Origin: Sedimenticola sp.
GTDB taxonomy: Bacteria; Pseudomonadota; Gammaproteobacteria; Chromatiales; Chromatiaceae
Direction: 5' to 3'
Assembly: GCA_027038775.1 (NCBI GenBank)
Contig: JALWGP010000425.1
Coordinates: forward strand, 1,139-6,177
DNA length: 5,039 bases
Of this stretch, positions 1 to 5,039 are shown piece by piece. A program made the position numbers and the translations under genes. Within the stretch, counting starts at the first letter, position 1; each line of letters opens with the position of its first letter. The notes beneath the pieces were generated by a model that was given only the letters and a program-made list of their open reading frames with translations, ran no database searches and was not told where the DNA came from.

Positions 1-3000
1 GACCAATACAGCACGCCGGAGAAGCCGCGCTTCGTCGCCGGGGTGCTGGGCCCCACCAGCAAGACCCTCTCCATCTCCCCGGACGTCAACGATCCCGGCT
101 TTCGCGCCATCACCTTCGAGGCGCTGGCGGAGGACTACCGCGAGGCGGCCCGTGGTCTCATCGAGGGCGGTGCCGACATCATCCTCATCGAGACCATCTT
201 CGACACCCTCAACGCCAAGGCGGCCGTCTTCGCGGTGCAGGACGTTTTCGCCGAGCTGGGCCGGCGCCTGCCCATCATGATCTCGGGCACCATCACCGAC
301 CAGTCGGGGCGCACCCTCTCCGGCCAGGTCACCGAGGCCTTCTACAACAGCCTGCGCCACGCCGAGCCCCTCTCCATCGGCCTCAACTGCGCCCTCGGAC
401 CGGACCTGCTGCGCCAGTACGTGGAGGAGCTGTCGCGCGTGAGCGAGACCTTTGTCTCGGCCCACCCCAATGCCGGCCTGCCCAACGAGTTCGGTGAGTA
501 CGACCTGGGGCCCGAGGCCATGGCTAGGGCGGTGGACGAATGGGCCGCCTCGGGCTTCATCAACATCGTGGGCGGCTGCTGCGGCTCCACCCCCGACCAC
601 ATCGCCGCCATCGCGGAAAGCGTGAAGGACAAGCCGCCGCGCCGGCTGCCGGAGATCGAGCCCGCCTGTCGCCTGGCCGGGCTGGAGCCGCTCAACATCA
701 CCAAGGATTCCCTCTTCGTCAACGTGGGCGAGCGGGCCAACGTCACCGGCTCGGCCAAATTCAAGCGGCTGATCCTCAACGAGGAGTACGAGGAGGCCCT
801 GGAGGTGTGCCGCACCCAGGTGGAGAACGGCGCCCAGGTGGTGGACGTCAACATGGACGAGGCGATGCTCGACGGCAAGGCGGCCATGATACGCTTCCTC
901 AACCTCTGCGCCGCCGAGCCGGAGATCGCCAAGGTGCCCTTCATGATCGACTCCTCCAAGTGGGAGATCATCGAGGCGGGCTTGCAGTGCGTGCAGGGCA
1001 AGGCCATCGTCAACTCCATCTCCCTCAAGGAGGGGGAGGAGAAGTTCCGCCAGCAGGCGCGCCTCTGCCGCCGCTACGGCGCGGCGGTGATCGTCATGGC
1101 CTTCGACGAAGCCGGCCAGGCCGACACCTACCCGCGCAAGATCGAGATCTGCCAGCGCGCCTACCGCATCCTCACCGAAGAAGAAGGCTTCCCCGCCGAG
1201 GACATCATCTTCGACCCCAACATCTTCGCCGTGGCCACCGGCATCCCCGAGCACAACAACTACGCGGTGGACTTCATCGAGGCCACCCGCTGGATCAAGC
1301 AGAACCTGCCCCACGCCCTGGTCTCGGGAGGGGTCTCCAACGTCTCCTTCTCCTTCCGCGGCAACAACCCGGTGCGCGAGGCGATCCACGCCGTCTTTCT
1401 CTACCACGCCATCCGGGCGGGGATGGACATGGGGATCGTCAACGCCGGCCAGCTGGTGGTCTACGACGAGGTGCCCGAGGAGCTGCGCAAGGCGGTGGAG
1501 GACGTGATCCTCAACCGCGACCCCGAGGCCGGCGACCGCCTGGTGGAGCTGGCCCCCAAATACGCCGGCAGCGGCGCCGTCGAGGAGAAGAAAGAGGACC
1601 TGGCGTGGCGCGAATGGCCGGTGGAGAAGCGGCTGGCCCACGCCCTGCTCAAGGGGATCACCGAGTTCATCGAGGAAGACACCCTGGAGGCGCTGGAGAA
1701 GCTGGGCCGCCCCATCCAGGTGATCGAGGGGCCGCTCATGGACGGCATGAACCAGGTGGGCGACCTCTTCGGCGCCGGCAAGATGTTCCTGCCCCAGGTG
1801 GTCAAGTCGGCGCGGGTGATGAAGCAGGCGGTGGCGGTGCTGGAGCCCTACCTGGAGGCGGAAAAGGCCGAGTGCCCCTCCGAGAACGCCGGGCGCATCC
1901 TCATGGCCACGGTGAAGGGGGACGTGCACGACATCGGCAAGAACATCGTCGGCATCGTCCTCCAGTGCAACAGCTACGAGGTGGTGGACCTGGGCGTCAT
2001 GGTCCCCGCCGACAAGATTCTCGAGACGGCACGGGAAAAAGAGGTGGACCTCATCGGCCTGTCGGGCCTCATCACCCCCTCCCTGGACGAGATGGTCCAC
2101 GTGGCGAAAGAGATGAAGCGCCAGGGCTTCACCATCCCCCTGATGATCGGTGGCGCCACCACCTCCAAGGCCCACACGGCGGTGAAGATCGAACCCGAGT
2201 ACGAGCACGGCGTGGTCTACGTGCCCGACGCCTCCCGTGCCGTGGGAGTGGCCAGCGCCCTGCTCTCCGAGGAACAGAAGCCCGCTTTCCTGCGCGAACT
2301 CACCGAGGAGTACGAGGCGGTGCGCCGGGGTCGCAGCCAGCGCAGCGCGGCGCGGGATCTCGCCACCCTGGAGGAGGCACGGGCCAACCGGGTTCCCGTG
2401 GACTGGGCGGACTGGTCCCCCATTGAGCCTCACGCGAAGGAGAAGGTCCCCGAGGGCGCGCGCCTCGTCCGCAAGGGCGCCGGGGTGCTGGCGGTCTACG
2501 ACGACATCCCCCTGGAAGCGCTGGTGCCCTACATCGACTGGACCTTCTTCTTCCACGCCTGGCAGCTCAAGGGGCGCTATCCGAAGATTCTGGACGACCC
2601 GGAGAAGGGCGAGGAGGCGCGCAAGCTCTTCGACGACGCCCAGGCCATGCTGAAGAGAATCATCGAAGAGAAGTGGCTGCGCGCCCGCGCCGTGGTGGGC
2701 CTCTTCCCCGCCAACGCTTCCGGAGACGACATCCTCGTGTACGAGGATCCCGAGCGCAGGAAGGTGCTCACCACCTTCCACATGCTGCGCAAGCAGGGCC
2801 GGCAGCCCGAGGGCAAGTGGAACCAGTGCCTGGCCGACTTCATCGCACCGAAGGAGAGCGGCATCGGCGACTGGATCGGCGGCTTCGCCTGCACCGCGGG
2901 GGAGGGCATCGACGAGAAGATCGCCGAATTCGAGAAGGAGCACGACGACTACTCGAGCCTCCTGCTCAAGGCCCTGGCCGATCGCCTGGCCGAGGCCCTG

Positions 3001-3393
3001 GCCGAGTGGCTCCACGAGCGGGTGCGCAAGGAGCTGTGGGGCTATGCAAGCGAGGAAGCGCTCACCAACGAGGAACTCGTCGCCGAGCAGTACCAGGGCA
3101 TCCGCCCCGCCATGGGCTACCCTGCCAGCCCCGACCACACCGAGAAGGACCTGCTCTGGGCGCTGCTCGACGCCGAGAAGCACACCGGCATCTGGCTCAC
3201 CGAGTCGAAGGCCATGGTGCCCACGGCGGCGGTGAGCGGTCTCTACTTCGCTCACCCCGAAGCCCACTATTTCGCCGTGGGGCGGGTGGGGAAGGACCAG
3301 ATCGAGGACTATGCCCGGCGCAAGGGCATGACCGTGGAAGAGGTGGAGAAATGGCTCGGGCAGAACCTGGCCTACGAACCGGAAAAGCCGTAG
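1..3393 (+). CDS. metH: Cobalamin-dependent methionine synthase (5-methyltetrahydrofolate--homocysteine methyltransferase), 5' partial
   Basis: This enzyme moves the methyl group of 5-methyltetrahydrofolate to homocysteine through cob(I)alamin, making methionine and tetrahydrofolate in the cytoplasm. The frame is open from base 1 and gives 1130 visible residues ending at TAG. Visible-fragment numbering is used here. The homocysteine domain keeps its zinc cysteines at C130 and C193-C194, the same 63/64 spacing as E. coli C247/C310/C311, so about 117 residues lie upstream of the window. The pterin domain shows [11 protein letters not shown] (241-251), DVNMDEA and MIDSS (315-319). A helical cobalamin cap follows at about 530-620. 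The B12 domain has DVHDIGKN with the cobalt-ligand histidine at 643 (E. coli H759), SGL at 688-690 and GGATTS at 717-722. The C-terminal AdoMet reactivation domain has D846, E998 and RPAMGYPA (1035-1042), matching E. coli D946, E1097, R1134 and Y1139. No frameshift is seen. The internal ATG at base 43 is not the start. Its promoter and any cobalamin riboswitch would lie outside the window. Confidence 0.98.
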   Translation, partial: DQYSTPEKPRFVAGVLGPTSKTLSISPDVNDPGFRAITFEALAEDYREAARGLIEGGADIILIETIFDTLNAKAAVFAVQDVFAELGRRLPIMISGTITDQSGRTLSGQVTEAFYNSLRHAEPLSIGLNCALGPDLLRQYVEELSRVSETFVSAHPNAGLPNEFGEYDLGPEAMARAVDEWAASGFINIVGGCCGSTPDHIAAIAESVKDKPPRRLPEIEPACRLAGLEPLNITKDSLFVNVGERANVTGSAKFKRLILNEEYEEALEVCRTQVENGAQVVDVNMDEAMLDGKAAMIRFLNLCAAEPEIAKVPFMIDSSKWEIIEAGLQCVQGKAIVNSISLKEGEEKFRQQARLCRRYGAAVIVMAFDEAGQADTYPRKIEICQRAYRILTEEEGFPAEDIIFDPNIFAVATGIPEHNNYAVDFIEATRWIKQNLPHALVSGGVSNVSFSFRGNNPVREAIHAVFLYHAIRAGMDMGIVNAGQLVVYDEVPEELRKAVEDVILNRDPEAGDRLVELAPKYAGSGAVEEKKEDLAWREWPVEKRLAHALLKGITEFIEEDTLEALEKLGRPIQVIEGPLMDGMNQVGDLFGAGKMFLPQVVKSARVMKQAVAVLEPYLEAEKAECPSENAGRILMATVKGDVHDIGKNIVGIVLQCNSYEVVDLGVMVPADKILETAREKEVDLIGLSGLITPSLDEMVHVAKEMKRQGFTIPLMIGGATTSKAHTAVKIEPEYEHGVVYVPDASRAVGVASALLSEEQKPAFLRELTEEYEAVRRGRSQRSAARDLATLEEARANRVPVDWADWSPIEPHAKEKVPEGARLVRKGAGVLAVYDDIPLEALVPYIDWTFFFHAWQLKGRYPKILDDPEKGEEARKLFDDAQAMLKRIIEEKWLRARAVVGLFPANASGDDILVYEDPERRKVLTTFHMLRKQGRQPEGKWNQCLADFIAPKESGIGDWIGGFACTAGEGIDEKIAEFEKEHDDYSSLLLKALADRLAEALAEWLHERVRKELWGYASEEALTNEELVAEQYQGIRPAMGYPASPDHTEKDLLWALLDAEKHTGIWLTESKAMVPTAAVSGLYFAHPEAHYFAVGRVGKDQIEDYARRKGMTVEEVEKWLGQNLAYEPEKP

Positions 3394-3432
3394 CAAAGGG
3401 TCCGTCCCGGGAACAGGTACGGCGCATGCGAA

Positions 3433-3449
3433 CGGACGCTGGCCGTCCG
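3433..3449 (+). other. Small hairpin in the metH to hugZ-like gap
   Basis: CGGACG (3433-3438) and CGTCCG (3444-3449) form a perfect 6-bp stem with a 5-base loop, 40 bases after the metH stop. No T-run follows, so it is not a convincing intrinsic terminator. It could be a weak attenuator, an RNA-stabilising structure or chance in GC-rich DNA. The rest of the 100-base gap shows no clear promoter, which leaves co-transcription of the two genes possible. Confidence 0.3.
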
Positions 3450-3484
3450 GCTGCTGGGTGAATGAACCGACCAGGCCGCGGAGT

Positions 3485-3489
3485 GGAGG
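3485..3489 (+). promoter_or_regulatory. Shine-Dalgarno deciding the hugZ-like start
   Basis: GGAGG lies four bases before the ATG at 3494. The only longer start, a GTG at 3458 in the same frame, has no purine-rich site before it and would add a 12-residue tail that does not fit the family. The spacing is shorter than usual but the match is strong. Confidence 0.65.
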
Positions 3490-3493
3490 CGCC

Positions 3494-3982
3494 ATGACCG
3501 AGACCGATCCCGTCGAACTGCAGCGGCAGGCGCGCGCCCTGCGCGACCGTCACCGCACCCTCCTGCTGGCCACGGCCGACGGGGAGGGCCACCCCGAGAT
3601 CAGCTACGCGCCCTACCTGCTGGACGAGGAGGAGTGCTTCTGCATCTACCTGAGTGAACTGGCGGCCCACACCCGCAACCTGCTGGCCCGTCCCCGGGCC
3701 GGCGTCCTCTTCATCCAGCCCGAGGAAGAGGCGCGCAACCCCTTCGCCCGGGAGCGGCTGGTGCTGCACTGCCGGGCAGAAGAGCTGGCGGGGGAAGGGA
3801 GGGAGACCCTCCTCGATCGCATGGAACGGGCCTTCGGAGAGACCGTCTCCCTGCTACGCAGCCTGCCGGACTTCCACCTCTTCCGGCTGCGGGTGGAAAC
3901 GGGAAGCTACGTGCAGGGCTTCGGCCGGGCCTGGTCCCTGAAGGGAAACCGGCTGGAGATCCTGGAGTTACGCCGCGGATGA
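3494..3982 (+). CDS. HugZ/HutZ-family heme-utilisation-like protein (pyridoxamine 5'-phosphate oxidase-like split barrel)
   Basis: This 162-residue cytoplasmic protein belongs to the FMN-binding split-barrel superfamily and looks closest to Vibrio HutZ, a protein of heme uptake and degradation. The order of conserved blocks matches HutZ as I recall it: RTLLLATADGEGHPEISYAP (21-40), ELAAHTRNLL (55-64), a NPFARERL block (82-89), AFGETVSLLRSLPDFHLFRL (113-132) and a YVQGFGRAW segment (139-147). H59 and D126 line up with HutZ H63 and D132; the latter contacts the heme-ligand histidine of the partner subunit. The protein ends in ELRRG, about two residues before the position of the heme ligand H170 of HutZ, so that ligand is absent. 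It may therefore bind heme differently, bind flavin, or do something else. It follows metH by 100 bases on the same strand, and its last 15 bases overlap the end of the convergent downstream gene. I assign the family with good confidence but not the substrate. Confidence 0.88.
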   Translation: MTETDPVELQRQARALRDRHRTLLLATADGEGHPEISYAPYLLDEEECFCIYLSELAAHTRNLLARPRAGVLFIQPEEEARNPFARERLVLHCRAEELAGEGRETLLDRMERAFGETVSLLRSLPDFHLFRLRVETGSYVQGFGRAWSLKGNRLEILELRRG

Positions 3983-4249
3983 GACAACCAGCCCCTGTTC
4001 CTCCGCCAGGACCAGGATCTCTTCGAAGAGATCCTTGAGCTCCTCCTGTCCCTTGCGCGGCAGGCCACGGCCAAAGTCACGGATGCGATTGGCCAGGTCG
4101 GTGTCACCGAACTTGCGGGCCACCAGGGGATAGAGCCGCTCGCAGAGGCTGTCCAGCTCCAGGGCGGCCATCACGCCGGGTGACTCCACGTAGGCCCGGG
4201 CTTTCGGAACGAACTGGTCGAACAATGCCTGTGCATCTTCCGCAAGCAT
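3968..4249 (-). CDS. Conserved-looking small protein of unknown function, 93 residues
   Basis: I do not recognise this family. The product starts MLAEDAQALFDQFVPKARAY and is soluble and probably almost all helical. It is rich in Glu, Asp, Leu, Ala and Arg, with one Cys (C36), no His, no Trp, no signal peptide and no membrane segment. A Gly/Pro/Lys-containing break (DFGRGLPRKG, 58-67) separates an N-terminal helical part from an amphipathic C-terminal helix (EELKDLFEEILVLAEEQ, 69-85). Reality is supported by a strong ribosome binding site six bases before the ATG, GC-rich third positions and sensible amino-acid composition. Its end overlaps the HugZ-like gene by 15 bases. Its start faces the Host_attach gene across 124 bases, so the two may be regulated together. 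The same frame is open upstream to 4498, but that would invade the Host_attach gene and gives unlikely sequence, so the start at 4249 is chosen. Confidence 0.8.
   Translation of the reverse strand: MLAEDAQALFDQFVPKARAYVESPGVMAALELDSLCERLYPLVARKFGDTDLANRIRDFGRGLPRKGQEELKDLFEEILVLAEEQGLVVSSAA
4014..4035. repeat. Perfect 22-bp palindrome in the convergent gene zone
   Basis: AGGATCTCTTC (4014-4024) is followed at once by its exact reverse complement (4025-4035). As RNA, either strand can fold into a 9-bp stem with a 4-base loop. It begins 32 bases past the stop of the HugZ-like gene and lies inside the unknown gene, over its residues K72 to L79. No T-run follows on either strand. It could be a bidirectional hairpin terminator, a protein-binding site, or a by-product of the encoded KDLFEEIL helix. 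Confidence 0.75.
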
Positions 4250-4255
4250 GGTCTT

Positions 4256-4260
4256 CTCCT
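4256..4260 (-). promoter_or_regulatory. Shine-Dalgarno of the 93-residue gene
   Basis: On the minus strand AAAGGAG lies upstream of the ATG at 4249, with AGGAG at 4260-4256 and a six-base spacer. This good match fixes the start and argues against the longer open frame reaching 4498. Confidence 0.75.
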
Positions 4261-4308
4261 TTCGCTTCGAACACCTGGATCCAACACCGCCGGCGCGGGC
4301 GGCAACTA

Positions 4309-4342
4309 TTGATAACCCCCAAGGGGGGTGCCATGTTATAAA
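4309..4342. promoter_or_regulatory. Putative divergent promoter/operator with a perfect inverted repeat
   Basis: The 124-base gap between the two divergent genes is GC-rich except here. ACCCCC (4315-4320) and GGGGGT (4324-4329) form a perfect 6-bp inverted repeat around AAG. On the plus strand it lies between TTGATA (4309-4314) and TTATAA (4336-4341), which resemble -35 and -10 boxes but are 21 bases apart, longer than the normal 17. A long spacer holding a dyad is typical of MerR-type activated promoters, though this one is even longer than their usual 19-20. On the minus strand TTGGTT, a 15-base spacer and TATAAC make another weak promoter candidate. The start site and the regulator are unknown. 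Confidence 0.35.
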
Positions 4343-4360
4343 AACCGGGTCCAACAACCA

Positions 4361-4366
4361 AGAGGA
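4361..4366 (+). promoter_or_regulatory. Shine-Dalgarno deciding the Host_attach start
   Basis: AGAGGA lies seven bases before the ATG at 4374, and a second AGAGG follows closely. The frame is open 42 codons further upstream to an ATG at 4248, but that stretch overlaps the start of the divergent gene, has no ribosome site and encodes non-family sequence. Confidence 0.65.
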
Positions 4367-4373
4367 AAGAGGT

Positions 4374-4811
4374 ATGGCGATTTCATGGGTACTGGCTGCC
4401 GACAGCAGTCGCGCGAAGATCCTGCGGGCCGACAACCGGGTGGGTCCCCTGGTGCCCATCGAGGAGCTGGAACACCCCGAAAGCCGCATGAAGGACACCG
4501 AGCTCTACTCCGACGAGCCCGGCCGTACCTTCGACTCCGGCGGCAAGGGGCGCCACGTGATGGAGAACGAGGTGGACGCCAAGAAGGAGGAGTCCATCCG
4601 CTTCGCCCGGGCCCTGTGCGACAAGCTGCGCCAAGCCGCCACCGAGAAGTCCTTCGACAAGCTCTACATCCTGGCCGCGCCCGCCTTCCTCGGTGAATTG
4701 CGCGAGTGTCTCGACGACAACGTGAAATCGCTGGTGGCCGGAGAAGTGCCCAAGGACGTGGTGAAACAGACCCCGGAAGAGATCCGCGACAAGCTCCCCG
4801 ACTTCCTGTGA
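4374..4811 (+). CDS. Host attachment family protein (Host_attach, PF10116 type)
   Basis: This 145-residue soluble protein has the family hallmarks. It opens with a beta strand, ISWVLAADSSRAKIL (3-17). A central SDEPGRTFDSGGKGRHVMEN stretch (46-65) leads into a charged helix, KKEESIRFARALCDKL (70-85). A Rossmann-like strand with KLYILAAPAFLGELR (96-110) follows, and the C-terminus reads GEVPKDVVKQTPEEIRDKLP (123-142). Length matches the family. The family name comes from proteins described as needed for bacterial attachment to host cells. Related folds have been linked to bacterial homologues of archaeo-eukaryotic release factors, so a ribosome or translation-stress role is an alternative. The biochemical function is not settled and I do not assign one. 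There is no signal peptide, so it should act in the cytoplasm, which sits poorly with a direct adhesin role. A GC-rich stem-loop begins eight bases after the stop. Confidence 0.9.
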   Translation: MAISWVLAADSSRAKILRADNRVGPLVPIEELEHPESRMKDTELYSDEPGRTFDSGGKGRHVMENEVDAKKEESIRFARALCDKLRQAATEKSFDKLYILAAPAFLGELRECLDDNVKSLVAGEVPKDVVKQTPEEIRDKLPDFL

Positions 4812-5039
4812 ACCCTCCGGCGGCCGGGGCTTCTCCGGCCGCCACCTCCGACCCCTTCGTGAACCCCGCCCGCCTCCATCGTGCGCTCCGCCTGCTCAGC
4901 GGCAGCCCGGACGACTGCAGGGCAAGGGCCGCCGGGGAGCGGCGGGAGGACGGGCTCCGGGTGGGCGAGCAGGGGCCACGCCCCGTCCGGCGCGTCCCCG
5001 CCCGGGAACTGGAGCGCCTGCTCGGCGGTGAAACCGACC
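4808..5039 (+). CDS. Probable start of an unknown gene, 3' partial at the right edge
   Basis: This frame is open to the window end with no stop. From the GTG at 4859 it reads VNPARLHRALRLLSGSPDDC and on to about 60 residues, ending near RRVPARELERLLGGETD. About 90 percent of its codons end in G or C, like the genes to the left. The sequence is Arg- and Leu-rich, with a predicted helix near its start and another near the edge. The start is uncertain. A GTG at 4808 overlaps the Host_attach stop as GTGA, which would suit translational coupling but adds a low-complexity Pro/Ala leader. The GTG at 4859 lies after the stem-loop. Neither has a good ribosome site. I do not recognise the family. It could be a shadow frame in GC-rich DNA, since the minus strand is also partly open here. 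Confidence 0.42.
   Translation, partial: MNPPAAGASPAATSDPFVNPARLHRALRLLSGSPDDCRARAAGERREDGLRVGEQGPRPVRRVPARELERLLGGETD
4819..4843 (+). terminator. Terminator-like GC-rich stem-loop after the Host_attach gene
   Basis: GGCGGCCGG (4819-4827) pairs perfectly with CCGGCCGCC (4835-4843) around a 7-base loop, starting eight bases after the TGA. Position and stem strength suit a transcription terminator or a 3'-end stabilising hairpin. No T-run follows, so intrinsic termination would be weak. If the next gene starts at 4808, the hairpin would instead lie inside its coding sequence. Confidence 0.45.

Noticed and set aside
540..2426. A 628-codon plus-strand open frame inside metH
   Set aside because: It is an out-of-frame shadow of metH. 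Its product is dominated by Arg, Gly, Pro and His in low-complexity runs, as expected from GC-rich DNA read in the wrong frame.
3458..3493. An earlier GTG start for the HugZ-like protein
   Set aside because: It has no upstream ribosome site, and the extra 12 residues do not resemble the family. The ATG at 3494 has GGAGG just before it.
3197..3769. A 190-codon minus-strand open frame across the end of metH and the HugZ-like gene
   Set aside because: It lies opposite two well-supported genes and has shadow-like composition with no recognisable domain.
4318..4334. A sigma-54-like element on the minus strand (TGGCAC followed by TTGGG)
   Set aside because: The second element is one base too close, and the essential GC of the -12 box is GG. 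The match comes from the C/G runs of the inverted repeat.
4248..4373. A 42-codon N-terminal extension of the Host_attach gene
   Set aside because: It overlaps the start of the divergent gene, lacks a ribosome site and does not match the family, which begins at the strand ISWVLAAD.
4250..4498. An N-terminal extension of the 93-residue minus-strand gene
   Set aside because: It would run through the divergent promoter region and into the Host_attach gene. The strong ribosome site at 4256-4260 marks the true start.
1..5039. tRNA, rRNA, CRISPR arrays, insertion sequences, attachment sites and novel defence systems
   Set aside because: Reading both strands by eye showed no tRNA-like cloverleaf, no regularly spaced repeats, no transposase or integrase motifs and no nuclease or toxin-antitoxin signature. 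Nearly all of the window is explained by the listed genes.

Overview
The window is a piece of a high-GC bacterial chromosome. By eye about two thirds of bases are G or C, and codon third positions are almost all G or C in the real genes. The methionine synthase, the HugZ/HutZ-type protein and the 'host attachment' protein together suggest a proteobacterium, most likely a gammaproteobacterium. That placement is inference from protein resemblance, not from a marker gene.

Layout from left to right. Positions 1-3393 (+) hold most of metH, the cobalamin-dependent methionine synthase. It is cut by the left edge, which removes roughly 117 N-terminal residues. All four functional modules are recognisable and every key residue I could check is intact. 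After a 100-base gap with one small hairpin, 3494-3982 (+) encodes a 162-residue HugZ/HutZ-like split-barrel protein. It ends just short of the C-terminal histidine that binds heme in HutZ. Its 3' end overlaps by 15 bases the 3' end of a convergent 93-residue gene of unknown function (3968-4249, -). A perfect 22-bp palindrome (4014-4035) sits in this convergent zone. A 124-base divergent intergenic region (4250-4373) with a perfect inverted repeat and promoter-like AT-rich boxes separates the unknown gene from a Host_attach-family gene (4374-4811, +). A 9-bp GC-rich stem-loop follows. An open frame of coding-like composition then runs off the right edge and is probably the start of another gene.

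How the genes work together: MetH makes methionine from homocysteine and methyl-tetrahydrofolate. The HugZ-like gene lies on the same strand and could share its transcript, but I see no pathway link. The 93-residue gene and the Host_attach gene are divergently arranged and could share regulation. The window looks like ordinary core genome plus small poorly characterised genes. I see no mobile element, CRISPR array, tRNA, rRNA or clear new multi-gene system. The points most worth a second look are the convergent overlap with its palindrome, the missing heme-ligand tail, and the unknown 93-residue gene.
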